This document shows, piece by piece, positions 22,799-33,095 of a stretch of 64,000 nt of DNA (within the stretch, counting starts at the first letter, position 1; every line of letters begins with the position of its first letter). A model generated the notes under the pieces. It was not told where the DNA came from. It ran no database searches and worked only from the letters and a program-made list of their open reading frames with translations. The position numbers and the translations under genes are program-made. Source of the DNA: Ferruginibacter sp050611725 (lineage in GTDB: Bacteria > Bacteroidota > Bacteroidia > Chitinophagales > Chitinophagaceae); assembly GCF_050611725.1 (NCBI RefSeq), contig NZ_JBODJB010000001.1, positions 1,612,001 through 1,676,000 of the forward strand, written 5' to 3'.

Positions 22799-25363
22799 AT
22801 GATTAAACTGAAATGTGCTCTATTGATATTCTTGCTGAATTTTGGAGTAACATCACTGATTTTTGCTCAGGATGTCCCTCAAAGATCAAGTGCATCTACC
22901 GATACTTCAATTGTTGATGAAATCAAAGATCTTTCTACCGATAACATACCAGTGGTATCTTTAGATGAAAGTGATGGTAATGATGCTAACGTACAAAATG
23001 CACCTGTACAAGGTAACTCTTTCAGAGATGTTTTTTATAGTGCCGCTCGTTACAATTTTGGAGCTGTTAGGTTTCGTCTAAGAGGGTATAACTCTAATTT
23101 ATCTGATACATATATGAATGGAGTACCGGTTGAAAATTTAGAGAATGGATTTACTCCTTATCAATTATGGGGTGGTTTACCTAGTGTTACCAGGTACACT
23201 GAAAATTTACCGGGTTTACAAGCTAATAAATACGCATTTGGAAATGTTGGTGGAGTTTATGCAATTGACGCAAGAGCTTCTCGACAAAGAAAAGGAACCA
23301 ATTTTGGTTATACTGTATCTAATCGTAACTATGTCCATCGTTTTACAGTAAATCATTCAACAGGCTTTAATAAGAAAGGATGGGCATTTAGCTTCGCTGG
23401 TTCTCGTCGTTGGGCAGATGAAGGATATGCGGATGGAACTTATTATGATGGTTGGTCAGGTTATGTTGGTATAGATAAAAAAGTCGATGACCAAAATATA
23501 TTGTCGTTTATAGCTTTGTATGCACCAACTGAAACCGGAAGACAAGGTACTGCAGTGCAAGAAGCTTTTGGTATAACTGGTAATGAATTTTATAATCCAT
23601 TATGGGGTTATCAGAAAGGTAAAAAAAGAAATGCAAGTGTTACTACAACAAAACAACCTGTATTTATTGTTTCGCAAGATTTGAAGATTAACAAAAAAAC
23701 ATCTTTACAAACTGCTTCCTCAATAATGTTTGGTCGCAGAAGTATTACCGGTTTAGACTGGTATAATGCACCTGATCCTCGCCCGGATTATTACAGGTAC
23801 TTACCAAGTTACAATGCAGAAGATCCAGGATTGTATCAGCAAATTTTAAATCAATGGCAAACAAATACCAATGTTAGCCAAATCAATTGGCATAGACTAT
23901 ACGATGTAAATCGTAGCCAATACGATTCAATATATAATTTGAACAACGAATTGATAGGTAAGGGTAAAAGATCAAGATATATTTTAGAAGAAAGGGTTAC
24001 AAAAGCTACCACTTTTAATTTTAATACTACTTTAAATTCTAAAATTAACAAGCATATTGATTTTACGGCAGGGCTTACTTATCAATACCTGCACAACCAT
24101 TACTTCAAGGAAGTAAATGATTTGTTGGGTGGAGATTTTTATGTAAATGTTAATCAGTTTGCAGAAAGAACCTTTGGAACCGGAGGTACTTCATCTATCA
24201 ACAATCTGAATAATACCAATACAATAGTACACGAGGGAGATGTTTTCGGATACAACTATGCAATGAATATTCATAAAGCAACAGCTTGGGCACAAGCTGT
24301 TTTCAAGTATAAAAAATTGAATTTCTTTTTAGCTGGTAGTGGTGGGATAAGCAGTTTTTACAGGGTAGGATATTATAAGAGCGGCTTATTCCCTGACAAT
24401 TCTTTCGAAAGATCAACAGTCAATGAATTTGGCAACTACGCAGGAAAGGCAGGTGTTTCGTATAAAGCAAATTACCGTAATTATTTTTACGTAAATGCTT
24501 CTTACACCGCTCAGGCTCCTAATTTCGAAGATGTTTATTTATCTCCAAGAACAAGAGATATCACACAAAGTAATTTAACTACCGAAAAAATTGCCTCTAT
24601 AGAAGGCGGTTATGAGTACACTAGCCCTGGTTTTAAATTTAGAACTACGGGTTATTTTACAGAGTTCAAAGATGGGGTAGAGCAGTTCTCATTTTATAAT
24701 GATCTAAGTCAAGCCTTTGCCAATGTTTCCATGAGCAATATTCAAAGAAAGAATATGGGAGTTGAAATTGGTACTGAGGTCATAGTGGCAAAAGGATTAT
24801 CGCTTACAGGAGCTGCTTCAATTGGCAGATATCGATTCAGCAATCGCCCTACACTTATTGGTACAAATGATAACTCTACTGAAGTGATCATGAACGAGAT
24901 AGTTTATCAGGAAAATTTCCATACAGGAGATCCTGAAGAAGTTTACTCGGCAGGGTTCAACTACAGATCACGTAACTATTGGGGCTTTGGAGCTAACTTT
25001 AATTATTTTGATGGTATGTATACAAGATTTAGCCCTATACGTAGAACTGCAAGCGCAGTGAATGGTGTAGAATATGATAGTAAATTATGGCATGATATAT
25101 TAGATCAAACCAAGATCAAAGCACAGCATACTTTAGATCTTCATGCCAACTGGTCTTTAAAATTAAATCGCTCATTTATTAAAAAAACATCCTTCTTGTC
25201 TTTTAGTCTTAATGTAAATAATATTTTAAACAATAAACAAGTTGTACAATCTTCATTTGAGCAACTTCGTTTTGATGACGAAAAAGACCCACAAAAATTC
25301 CCAATCAAACAAAGCTATGCGTATGGCATAAACTTTGGATTTACAGTGGGGTATAGATTCTAA
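22799..25363 (+). CDS. TonB-dependent outer-membrane receptor
   Basis: An 854-residue receptor with a signal peptide (residues 1-24). An N-terminal plug is visible around NSFRDVFYSAARYNF, RFRLRGYNSNLS and YMNGVPVENLENG (residues about 70-130). A long run of amphipathic strands then forms a 22-strand barrel ending in an aromatic residue (TVGYRF). There is no CarboxypepD_reg domain at the start, unlike SusC. It lies 27 nt before a lipoprotein gene, a SusC/SusD-like two-gene arrangement but with a different partner. The likely cargo is a polymer or its breakdown product, perhaps oligonucleotides given the nuclease next door (inference). Confidence 0.9.
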   Translation: MIKLKCALLIFLLNFGVTSLIFAQDVPQRSSASTDTSIVDEIKDLSTDNIPVVSLDESDGNDANVQNAPVQGNSFRDVFYSAARYNFGAVRFRLRGYNSNLSDTYMNGVPVENLENGFTPYQLWGGLPSVTRYTENLPGLQANKYAFGNVGGVYAIDARASRQRKGTNFGYTVSNRNYVHRFTVNHSTGFNKKGWAFSFAGSRRWADEGYADGTYYDGWSGYVGIDKKVDDQNILSFIALYAPTETGRQGTAVQEAFGITGNEFYNPLWGYQKGKKRNASVTTTKQPVFIVSQDLKINKKTSLQTASSIMFGRRSITGLDWYNAPDPRPDYYRYLPSYNAEDPGLYQQILNQWQTNTNVSQINWHRLYDVNRSQYDSIYNLNNELIGKGKRSRYILEERVTKATTFNFNTTLNSKINKHIDFTAGLTYQYLHNHYFKEVNDLLGGDFYVNVNQFAERTFGTGGTSSINNLNNTNTIVHEGDVFGYNYAMNIHKATAWAQAVFKYKKLNFFLAGSGGISSFYRVGYYKSGLFPDNSFERSTVNEFGNYAGKAGVSYKANYRNYFYVNASYTAQAPNFEDVYLSPRTRDITQSNLTTEKIASIEGGYEYTSPGFKFRTTGYFTEFKDGVEQFSFYNDLSQAFANVSMSNIQRKNMGVEIGTEVIVAKGLSLTGAASIGRYRFSNRPTLIGTNDNSTEVIMNEIVYQENFHTGDPEEVYSAGFNYRSRNYWGFGANFNYFDGMYTRFSPIRRTASAVNGVEYDSKLWHDILDQTKIKAQHTLDLHANWSLKLNRSFIKKTSFLSFSLNVNNILNNKQVVQSSFEQLRFDDEKDPQKFPIKQSYAYGINFGFTVGYRF

Positions 25364-25390
25364 ATATTACAAAAATTTTAAAATTAAAAT

Positions 25391-27508
25391 ATGAATAAGT
25401 TTTTTAAATTATCGACCACAGTCCTATCAGTTATTTTGGTAGCAACTATATTAAATTCTTGTAAAAAGAAATTTGATGAGCCACCTGCAGCAACCGACCC
25501 TGCTATAGCGGTTACGCATACTATCAAAGATTTTAAAGCTAAGCATACTGTAGCAGGTGCTTATGATCTTATCTCGGAAGACATTGTGATTTCCGGTGTT
25601 GTGATCTCTAGCGATAAATCGGGTAATATTTACAAACAGATTTATATACAGGATGAAACCGGGGCAATTGCTATTAACGTTGATGTGCCAAGCATTGGAA
25701 CCTCATTTCCTCTTGGAAGAAAGGTTTTTGTGAAATGTAAAGGATTAACACTTTCTGACAATAACAAACAAATACAATTAGGAATGAAATACATCCTTAA
25801 TGGTGTTGTAGGTTTGGAAGGAATCCCTAATTCACTTGTTAGTCAATATTTGTTTGGTGGAACTTTGAATAACCCTGTTGTGGCACATTTGGTTACTCCT
25901 GCTCAACTTGGTGGCGCTACTGTAAATATGCAGGACCGCTACATAGGAGATTTAGTACAATTAGAAAACTATGAGTTCGTTAATGCAGATAAAAACAAAA
26001 CTTATTCAGATACCTCTGCTTATAAATCTACAGTAAATCTTAACGTTAGAAACTGTTCAGGTGCAAGTTCAAATTTAATTATTCGTACAAGTGCTTATTC
26101 AAATTTTGCAGGCGTTAATGTGCCTGACGGAAACGGTACTATTACAGCTTTATACACCGTATTTGGAAATACTAAACAAATGATTATTCGTGATACAAGC
26201 GATGTTCAGTTTGCAGGAATCAGATGCGATGGATCAATTCCGGGCACAGAACCTACCTTGATCACGATTGCAGCTTTACGTGCTATGTTTACGGGAACTG
26301 CGGTAGATATTTCATCTAACAGAATTACAGGTGTTGTAATATCAGATTCAAAAAATATCGGTGCAGGTAATATTGTAATTCAACAAGGTACAAGTGGTAT
26401 CGATCTTTTCTTTGGCACTTCAGCTGCATCTGCATTAAGTGCATTTAAAGTTGGCGATTCAATTGTAGTAGATATCAGCGGAAGTTCTTTAGAATCATAT
26501 AATGGAATGTTAGAAGTTGTTTTGTCATCAGGGGCAGTTCCTTTGTCGGCAGCAGGTACAGGAAAAGTTGTTACTCCGGTAAAAAGAACCATTGCTGATG
26601 TAATTGCAAATATGGCTTCAATTGAAAATACATTGGTTACTATTGATAATGCAACAGCAACTTCAGGTACTTTCAGTGGAAACAAAACATTGACAGATGC
26701 AAGTGGTACAATGATCATCAGAACATTAAGTACTGCTGATTTTGCAGGAACAAGTTTACCGGCCACTTGTCAAAATTGGACAGGGTATGTGAGCAGATTT
26801 AATGCCGATAATCAAATTTATATCAGAACATTAGCAGATATGACTGCAGGATTGAGTTGCCCGGTTGCACCGCCTACCACAGGTTTAGCAATAACAACTT
26901 CACCTTTCTTATTGAACTTTGATGCGATAGGTACAGGTTTACCTTCAGGGGTAAGTGTAAGAACAGCTTCAACTGCAACTGCTTTAGGTGCTACCGGTAC
27001 ATATCAGCCTTCAAACGCTACAGGTATATGGACTAAAACTGCTAGCGCCTTCAAAAACTTTGCATCAGCAAGTAATGCCGGCTTTACAGCAACAACCGAT
27101 TCAGCAACTCAGGCAGATGCAACCAACAGAGCATTGGGTTTACGTCAGGTAAGTGCTACAGATAAAGAAGTTGCATTTGTTTTCCAATTGGATAATACAA
27201 CCGGTAAAACTAATTTTGCAATAGAATTCTTATTACAATCGTTGGATCCTTCGGTAGGTAGAACAGTTACCTGGTCTGTAGATTATGGTATTGGCGATGC
27301 TCCTACAACTTTTACTCCTATTACAACATCAGGAACTATGACCACTGGACCGGTGTTTACCAACAACACTATTACAGGAAGTTTTGGTACTGCTTTAGAT
27401 AATAAAGCAAGTAAAATATGGATCAGAATTGTTGCTTTGGGTGCTTCAACCGGTTCAGGAAATAGACCATCTTCTGCGGTAGATAACTTTAAACTTACTT
27501 GGAACTAA
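25391..27508 (+). CDS. DUF5689-type surface lipoprotein with OB-like repeats
   Basis: A 705-residue lipoprotein (lipobox LNSC, Cys24). Residues about 60-150 form a DUF5689-like domain with an OB-fold appearance (IVISGVVISSDKSGN, IYIQDETGAIAINV, RKVFVKCKG). A similar unit recurs at about 305-400 (NRITGVVISDSKNIGAGNIVIQQ, FKVGDSIVVDIS), and a third is possible near 420-490. The last 200 residues look like a jelly-roll (FLLNFDAIGTGLPSGVSV to VDNFKLTWN). Next to a TonB receptor it likely acts as the surface substrate-capture partner, as SusD does. The family number is from memory. Confidence 0.72.
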   Translation: MNKFFKLSTTVLSVILVATILNSCKKKFDEPPAATDPAIAVTHTIKDFKAKHTVAGAYDLISEDIVISGVVISSDKSGNIYKQIYIQDETGAIAINVDVPSIGTSFPLGRKVFVKCKGLTLSDNNKQIQLGMKYILNGVVGLEGIPNSLVSQYLFGGTLNNPVVAHLVTPAQLGGATVNMQDRYIGDLVQLENYEFVNADKNKTYSDTSAYKSTVNLNVRNCSGASSNLIIRTSAYSNFAGVNVPDGNGTITALYTVFGNTKQMIIRDTSDVQFAGIRCDGSIPGTEPTLITIAALRAMFTGTAVDISSNRITGVVISDSKNIGAGNIVIQQGTSGIDLFFGTSAASALSAFKVGDSIVVDISGSSLESYNGMLEVVLSSGAVPLSAAGTGKVVTPVKRTIADVIANMASIENTLVTIDNATATSGTFSGNKTLTDASGTMIIRTLSTADFAGTSLPATCQNWTGYVSRFNADNQIYIRTLADMTAGLSCPVAPPTTGLAITTSPFLLNFDAIGTGLPSGVSVRTASTATALGATGTYQPSNATGIWTKTASAFKNFASASNAGFTATTDSATQADATNRALGLRQVSATDKEVAFVFQLDNTTGKTNFAIEFLLQSLDPSVGRTVTWSVDYGIGDAPTTFTPITTSGTMTTGPVFTNNTITGSFGTALDNKASKIWIRIVALGASTGSGNRPSSAVDNFKLTWN

Positions 27509-27528
27509 GCATTTCGAGATAATATAAT

Positions 27529-27561
27529 AAAAAATCCTCCGACTGGTTCGGAGGATTTTTT
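27529..27561 (+). terminator. Rho-independent terminator
   Basis: The stem AATCCTCCGA/TCGGAGGATT with loop CTGGT is extended by an A-run on the left and eight T on the right. It ends the receptor-lipoprotein operon. Confidence 0.92.
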
Positions 27562-27630
27562 TTGTCATCATGTCAGTAAACGGGCCGTGGCATTTTATTT
27601 GTGAAAGGAACAAAAACATAACATACAGCT

Positions 27631-29445
27631 ATGCAAAAAGGAAACATACGTGTACAGACAGAAAACATTTTTCCGATCATCAAAAAGTTCTTATACAGTG
27701 AGCATGACATTTTTCTAAGAGAATTAGTAAGTAACGGGGTGGATGCTACTCAGAAATTAAAAACTTTATCATCTATCGGCGAGGCAAAAGGCGAATTGGG
27801 CGAATTGAGAATTGATGTAAAAATTGACACTGAAAAAAAGACATTGACAATTTCCGACAGAGGTATTGGTATGACAGCCGAAGAGGTTGATAAATACTTG
27901 AATCAGGTTGCATTCAGCGGAGCAGAGGAGTTTGTAGAGAAATATAAAGGACAAAACGAAAATAATATCATTGGGCATTTTGGATTGGGTTTTTACAGTG
28001 CCTTTATGGTAAGTGATAAAGTTGAAGTAATCACAAGATCTTTCAAAGAAGGTGCTAAGGCGGTAAGGTGGGAGTGTGATGGAAGTCCAGAATTTATTTT
28101 AGAAGATGCTGAAAAAGCTGAAAGAGGAACGGATATCGTCCTGCATCTAAATGAAGAAAGCCTTGAATTTCTTGAGACAGCCAGAATTTCAACTGTGCTT
28201 GAGAAATTCTGTAAGTTTCTGCCAGTACCTATCTTTTTTGAAGATAAGCAGATCAATAATCCTGCTCCGGCATGGACAAAAAAGCCATCAGAATTAACAA
28301 CAGAAGATTATCAGAATTTTTACAAAGAATTGTATCCATTCAATGAGCCACCTTTGTTCTGGATTCACCTTAATGTTGATTATCCTTTCAATTTAACGGG
28401 CATTTTATACTTTCCTAAGATCAAACAAACTTACGAGTTGCAAAAAGATAAGATACAGTTGTATTGCAACCAAGTTTTTGTAACAGATGAAGTGAAGGAT
28501 ATTGTTCCGGAGTTTTTGATGTTATTGCAAGGTGTGATCGATAGTCCGGATATACCGTTAAATGTTAGTCGCAGTTATTTACAAGGCGATCCGAATGTAA
28601 AAAAGATCAATGCACATATTACCAAAAAAGTTGCGGATAAACTAGAAGAGATATTCAATAATGATAGAAAGTCATTCGAAGAAAAATGGGAAAGCCTTGG
28701 TCTGTTTGTTAAATATGGTATGATGACAGACGACAAGTTCCTTGATAAGGCGAATAAGTTTTTAGTGATGGAAGATACTGACGGTAAGTTCTATACACAG
28801 GAAGAATATAAACTTGCTACAGAAACATTACAAAAGAATAAAGACGGAAAGCAGGTAATTCTGTATACAACCGATACTGTGCAGCAGGATGCTTTCATTC
28901 AACAGGCAAAAGCAAAGGGCTACGTGGTTGTAAAAATGGGAACTATTATTGATGGAGGTTTTATTAGTCAAATGGAAATGAAATGGGATAATATTCAGTT
29001 CACCAGAGTTGATAGTGACATCACCGACAATCTTATTGATAAGCAAGAAAACGTTGAAAGTGTTTTAAGTAAAGATGATGAAACAAAATTGAAAGAGTTG
29101 TTTACACTTCAGGTTCCCGAGTTAAATATCAATGTAGAAATTAAAGGTCTTTCTGCAGAAGCTCCCCCTGTAACAGCTACCAGGCCTGAGTTTATGCGTA
29201 GAATGAAAGATATGGCTGCAATGCAATCTGGCATGGGGGCGTTCTATGCTCAAATGCCTGATGAAGTTACATTAACCGTAAATGGTAATCACCCTATCTA
29301 TAAAAATTTACTTTCTCAATCCGAAACAGGTAAACAACAAAAAGCGATTCATAATTTGGCAGATCTTGCATTGTTGTCGCAAGGATTGTTAAAAGGAAAT
29401 AGTCTAACCAATTTTATTAACCGCAGTGTTGAGTTAATGAACTAA
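27631..29445 (+). CDS. htpG: Molecular chaperone HtpG (Hsp90)
   Basis: A 604-residue ATP-dependent chaperone of the cytosol. The N-terminal GHKL ATPase has ELVSNGVDATQKL (near residue 32), DRGIGM (near 76) and GHFGLGFYSAFMV (near 113). The middle domain contains NVSRSYLQ with the conserved ATP-contact Arg, and the C-terminal dimerisation domain ends at 604. It is a little shorter than the roughly 620-630 residues of proteobacterial HtpG. The 3' end overlaps the convergent methyltransferase gene by 4 nt. Confidence 0.96.
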   Translation: MQKGNIRVQTENIFPIIKKFLYSEHDIFLRELVSNGVDATQKLKTLSSIGEAKGELGELRIDVKIDTEKKTLTISDRGIGMTAEEVDKYLNQVAFSGAEEFVEKYKGQNENNIIGHFGLGFYSAFMVSDKVEVITRSFKEGAKAVRWECDGSPEFILEDAEKAERGTDIVLHLNEESLEFLETARISTVLEKFCKFLPVPIFFEDKQINNPAPAWTKKPSELTTEDYQNFYKELYPFNEPPLFWIHLNVDYPFNLTGILYFPKIKQTYELQKDKIQLYCNQVFVTDEVKDIVPEFLMLLQGVIDSPDIPLNVSRSYLQGDPNVKKINAHITKKVADKLEEIFNNDRKSFEEKWESLGLFVKYGMMTDDKFLDKANKFLVMEDTDGKFYTQEEYKLATETLQKNKDGKQVILYTTDTVQQDAFIQQAKAKGYVVVKMGTIIDGGFISQMEMKWDNIQFTRVDSDITDNLIDKQENVESVLSKDDETKLKELFTLQVPELNINVEIKGLSAEAPPVTATRPEFMRRMKDMAAMQSGMGAFYAQMPDEVTLTVNGNHPIYKNLLSQSETGKQQKAIHNLADLALLSQGLLKGNSLTNFINRSVELMN

Positions 29446-30098
29446 AGATTATTTTTCAAAATACAAACTTCTAAATATTTAAGACGTTTACTGTAATATA
29501 CTTCAGTAAACGTTTTTTTTGTAAAACTGTTTTTCAATACAGGATTAACATACACAATGTAAACTTCACGTTTGTTTGAAGCAATACTTTGTTGAATGTT
29601 TTGTACAACTTTATTCATAATGAGTTCATTGAACGGATTGAATAAAAATATACAATCAACATCATTAGGGATCTTGTAGTTGGCTGCGTCTGTAGCTATT
29701 ACATCAAAAGTTGAAGTGGTTTTTTTTAACAAACGAGTGTTTTCAATTGCATCTTCGCACAATGATTTTGAAAAATCTATTCCTGTAATTTTCTTAAACT
29801 TATACTGAGAAGCGACACAGATCACTCTTCCTTTTCCACAACCGATATCAAGAAAATGGCGGTTGATAGTTGAAGGAAGTGAAAAGAAAATTTCTTCTAA
29901 AAGATCGTAGCTCACCGGCATGTAGATCGTTGCATTAAAAATATCTACTCCGCTTTTTTTTAAATTATCTACACCGGTTGTTTTAATGCCGTATTTTTTT
30001 TCGCCTTTGATTTCTTGTATGATAATATGTGATGCGATCCTGAAATTCCAGTTGAAACCAAGATAAAAAAAATAGTGTATGTAAGTTAATATTTTCAT
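29442..30098 (-). CDS. Class I SAM-dependent methyltransferase
   Basis: A 218-residue methyltransferase of unknown target. The Rossmann motif I is FLDIGCGKGR (82-91), the acidic residue ending strand 2 is ITGIDFSK (near 107), and the strand 4 motif is FLFNPFN (151-157), an (N/D)PP(F/Y)-like sequence seen in methyltransferases acting on planar nitrogen. The first 70 residues are helical. Its start overlaps the recJ stop by 4 nt (translational coupling), so its job may concern nucleic acid, but this is inference. Confidence 0.85.
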   Translation of the reverse strand: MKILTYIHYFFYLGFNWNFRIASHIIIQEIKGEKKYGIKTTGVDNLKKSGVDIFNATIYMPVSYDLLEEIFFSLPSTINRHFLDIGCGKGRVICVASQYKFKKITGIDFSKSLCEDAIENTRLLKKTTSTFDVIATDAANYKIPNDVDCIFLFNPFNELIMNKVVQNIQQSIASNKREVYIVYVNPVLKNSFTKKTFTEVYYSKRLKYLEVCILKNNL

Positions 30099-31798
30099 TC
30101 ACTCAGGCGAAGGTCAATAACTTTTAATTGTAAAGATGTTTGCCCATTGTATTCATTCTCATCAATTGTAAATACAATATCCAGCGGTTTTTTCTCCTGA
30201 ATTAATTTGAATTTATCAGCCATATTAAATCCAATGCCTGTAAAAGTTTTAGTGTTACTAGTTACAACAAAACGAATGTGATGGTCTTTAACGATTTTTG
30301 AATAGCCGTTATCAATTACTTTTTTGACCACAAAAACCGGACGCATATTTTCGGGGCCAAATGGTTCCATCTGACAAATAATATTGTAAAAGCTTGCTGT
30401 TATTTCTTCGAAAGAAATTTCGGTATCAATAATAATTTCAGGTATCAGTAATTGTTCATCAATGGAGTTGCTCACTACCGATTCAAACTTATTGCTGAAT
30501 GCTTCAATATTTTCAGGTAATAGCGATAAACCTGCTGCAGCAAAGTGACCGCCGTATCCTAACAGATATTCCCTGCATGCATGAATGGCTTCGTATAAAT
30601 TAAAGCCAGTGACGCTTCTGGCACTTCCGGCTGCTATCTCACCACTTCGTGTAAGCACTACCGTTGGTCTGTAGTAGTTTTCAGTAAGTCTACTTGCAAC
30701 AATCCCCACTACGCCTTTATGCCAATGCTCTTTATATACAACAGTGGTTTTTCTTTTTTGTAACAAAACATCGTTGTTGATCATTGCCAGTGCCTCTTCT
30801 GTAATGGTGCTATCAGCTTCTTTTCTGTCGCTGTTGTCGCTGTGTAGCATTTCGGCAAATTCCATTGCTTTAATGGGGTCTTGTTCAACAAAAAGTTGAA
30901 CGGCTTTTTTTGCATCATCCATCCTGCCGGCTGCATTAACTCTTGGGGCAATAATGAATACTACATTATTGATCGACAATGATTTTTGGATGTTAGCCAG
31001 TAGTATCAGTGCTTTAACGCCGGGGCATGGATTTTCGTTGATCTTGATTAGGCCATGATATGCTAGTATTCTATTTTCCCCGGTCATTGGTACTATGTCG
31101 GCTGCTATTGCTATTGCTGTCAGATCAAGATAACAGTAATAAAATTCTTCGTCTATGCTATATCGTTGTGCTAACGCTGTGATCAATTTAAATCCTACAC
31201 CGCAGCCACACAATTCTTTGTAGGGATAATTACAATCGACCTGTTTGGGGTTTAATATGGCAACGGCTTTGGGTAAAACGAGATCGGGTAGATGATGATC
31301 GCAAATAACAAAATCTATACCTAACGTAGAGGCATATGCTATCAGGTCGGCAGATTTGATCCCACAATCGAGAGAAATAATAAGAGAGAAATTATTTTCA
31401 GCCGCAAAATCAATGCCCATCTTACTTACGCCGTATCCTTCTCGGTATCTGTGTGGGATGTAAAAATCAACATTTTCCGGATTATATATCTTGCAAATGA
31501 ACTGATACATGCAGGCCACAGCAGTGGTGCCATCAACATCATAATCGCCGAATACGAGAATTTTTTCTTTTTTTTCAAATGCCGTTACAATGCGTTCAAC
31601 AGCTTTTCCCATATCCTTCATTAAATATGGGTCGTGAAGTGCTGTTAAAGAAGGTCTGAAGTAATTTTTTGCCTTTTCAAAATCATCAATACCACGTTGA
31701 ACAAGTATTTTGCATAGCGTGTTACTAATTTTTAGCGAAGCTTGTAGTGCAGTTGCTTTTTTCTCGTCTGTCTGTAGTATGTTCCAGCGTTTATCCAT
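30095..31798 (-). CDS. recJ: Single-stranded-DNA exonuclease RecJ
   Basis: A 567-residue 5'-3' ssDNA exonuclease for recombination and mismatch repair. Motifs of the DHH family: GDYDVDGT (84-91), the DHH box CDHHLPD (166-172), VNAAGRMDDA (near 290) and, in DHHA1, GGHFAAAG (near 407). An OB-fold C-terminal region follows. It is the first gene of a two-gene unit with the methyltransferase. A prenyl-synthase gene lies 50 nt upstream on the same strand and may share the transcript. Confidence 0.95.
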   Translation of the reverse strand: MDKRWNILQTDEKKATALQASLKISNTLCKILVQRGIDDFEKAKNYFRPSLTALHDPYLMKDMGKAVERIVTAFEKKEKILVFGDYDVDGTTAVACMYQFICKIYNPENVDFYIPHRYREGYGVSKMGIDFAAENNFSLIISLDCGIKSADLIAYASTLGIDFVICDHHLPDLVLPKAVAILNPKQVDCNYPYKELCGCGVGFKLITALAQRYSIDEEFYYCYLDLTAIAIAADIVPMTGENRILAYHGLIKINENPCPGVKALILLANIQKSLSINNVVFIIAPRVNAAGRMDDAKKAVQLFVEQDPIKAMEFAEMLHSDNSDRKEADSTITEEALAMINNDVLLQKRKTTVVYKEHWHKGVVGIVASRLTENYYRPTVVLTRSGEIAAGSARSVTGFNLYEAIHACREYLLGYGGHFAAAGLSLLPENIEAFSNKFESVVSNSIDEQLLIPEIIIDTEISFEEITASFYNIICQMEPFGPENMRPVFVVKKVIDNGYSKIVKDHHIRFVVTSNTKTFTGIGFNMADKFKLIQEKKPLDIVFTIDENEYNGQTSLQLKVIDLRLSE

Positions 31799-31848
31799 TG
31801 TATTTGATTATTCGGGAGTAGTATAGCACATTGCAACTGCACATCGAA

Positions 31849-32811
31849 TTAGTATTTTCTATCCGTTGTGAATCTCACAAGTTCCTCTAATGCTTTCCTG
31901 ACAGGACTTTCAGGGAATTCATAAAGAATGGTTAATGCATCATCTCGATACACATTCATTCTTTCAGCAGCATATGCAATTCCCCCGGCTTTTACAACAG
32001 CATCAATCACTATATTTATTTTTTCCGGGTCTTTGTTCTCATTCTTTATGATGTAGATCAACTGCCTTTTGGTTGCATTGTCTACTTTATTTAGGGTATA
32101 AATCAATGGTAGTGTTAATTTTTTCTCTTTTATGTCATTTCCGGTAGGCTTGCCAACGTCTTCTTTCCCGTAATCGAACAGATCATCTTTGATCTGGAAA
32201 GCGATTCCAACTTTTTCTCCGAATAATTTCATTTTATTGGTAATTTCATCACTTTGCGATGTAGTATAAGCTCCTACAGCACAAGCAGATGAGAGGAGGG
32301 AGGCGGTTTTACTACGAATGATCTCAAAATAGATATCTTCACTCAAATTAAGGTTTCTGGATTTCTCAATTTGCAACAACTCTCCTTCACTCATTTGTTT
32401 TACGGCTTCAGACAATAGTTGCAGGTGCTTAAAATCATCATTTCCGGTAGATAACAAAAGGCCTTTTGAAAGCAGGTAATCTCCTACAAGCACTGCTATT
32501 TTGTTCTTCCAAATGGCATTGATGGAAAAAAAACCTCTTCTTTCCAAAGATTCATCCACAACATCATCATGTACGAGAGTTGCGGTATGCAATAATTCCA
32601 CCAAAGCCGCAGCCCTATAGGTACTTTCATTGATGTTTCCGTGTAGTTTTGCCGATAAAAAAACAAACATGGGACGTAGTTGTTTGCCCTTACGTTTGAT
32701 GATATATTTCATAATTCTATCAAGTAACGGGGTGTTACTTTTAACTGCCTCGGCAAACTTCTTTTCGAAGATATTGAGCTCTTCTCCGATGATATTTTTT
32801 ACAAAATCCAT
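31849..32811 (-). CDS. Polyprenyl diphosphate synthase
   Basis: A 320-residue cytosolic prenyltransferase of the all-trans type. The first Asp-rich motif is DDVVD (82-86), the second DDLFD (209-213), with KRKGKQLRP near the N-terminus (isopentenyl diphosphate binding) and GDYLLSKG (110-117). The two residues before the first motif (Val-His) leave a long product cavity, compatible with an octaprenyl-type chain for menaquinone (inference). It resembles IspB or the long-chain heptaprenyl synthase component. The C-terminus is standard. Confidence 0.93.
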   Translation of the reverse strand: MDFVKNIIGEELNIFEKKFAEAVKSNTPLLDRIMKYIIKRKGKQLRPMFVFLSAKLHGNINESTYRAAALVELLHTATLVHDDVVDESLERRGFFSINAIWKNKIAVLVGDYLLSKGLLLSTGNDDFKHLQLLSEAVKQMSEGELLQIEKSRNLNLSEDIYFEIIRSKTASLLSSACAVGAYTTSQSDEITNKMKLFGEKVGIAFQIKDDLFDYGKEDVGKPTGNDIKEKKLTLPLIYTLNKVDNATKRQLIYIIKNENKDPEKINIVIDAVVKAGGIAYAAERMNVYRDDALTILYEFPESPVRKALEELVRFTTDRKY

Positions 32812-33016
32812 GTTTCTAAATGAGGCAGCAATTTAGGCTATAAAACCAAACCGACAATATAGTAAAATAATTATCCATTGCCTTTATAGCCAAACAGATG
32901 TACAAAAAGGAAAATAATTTGTCTGTGATGCAGCGTATGTGTATTAACATTAGTCATACAATACGCAGAAAATGTGAAAGATAAAAAAGAAAAAAACTAA
33001 AAAATTGATAAAAAAA

Positions 33017-33047
33017 TTTGGTTTTTAACAATCAATCGATATTTTTG
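33017..33047 (+). promoter_or_regulatory. Consensus Bacteroidota promoter for the OmpA-like gene
   Basis: TTTG (33017-33020), exactly 19 nt, then TATTTTTG (33040-33047) is a textbook -33/-7 pair. Transcription should begin near 33054, giving a leader of about 42 nt before the ATG at 33096. Confidence 0.8.
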
Positions 33048-33095
33048 CATTCAATCATCATGTATTTTCAGATTAAAATCAATAATCATTTAGTT

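Noticed and set aside
33018..33095. Upstream in-frame start of the OmpA-like protein
   Set aside because: It would begin inside the consensus promoter, before the predicted transcription start, and would bury the signal peptide.
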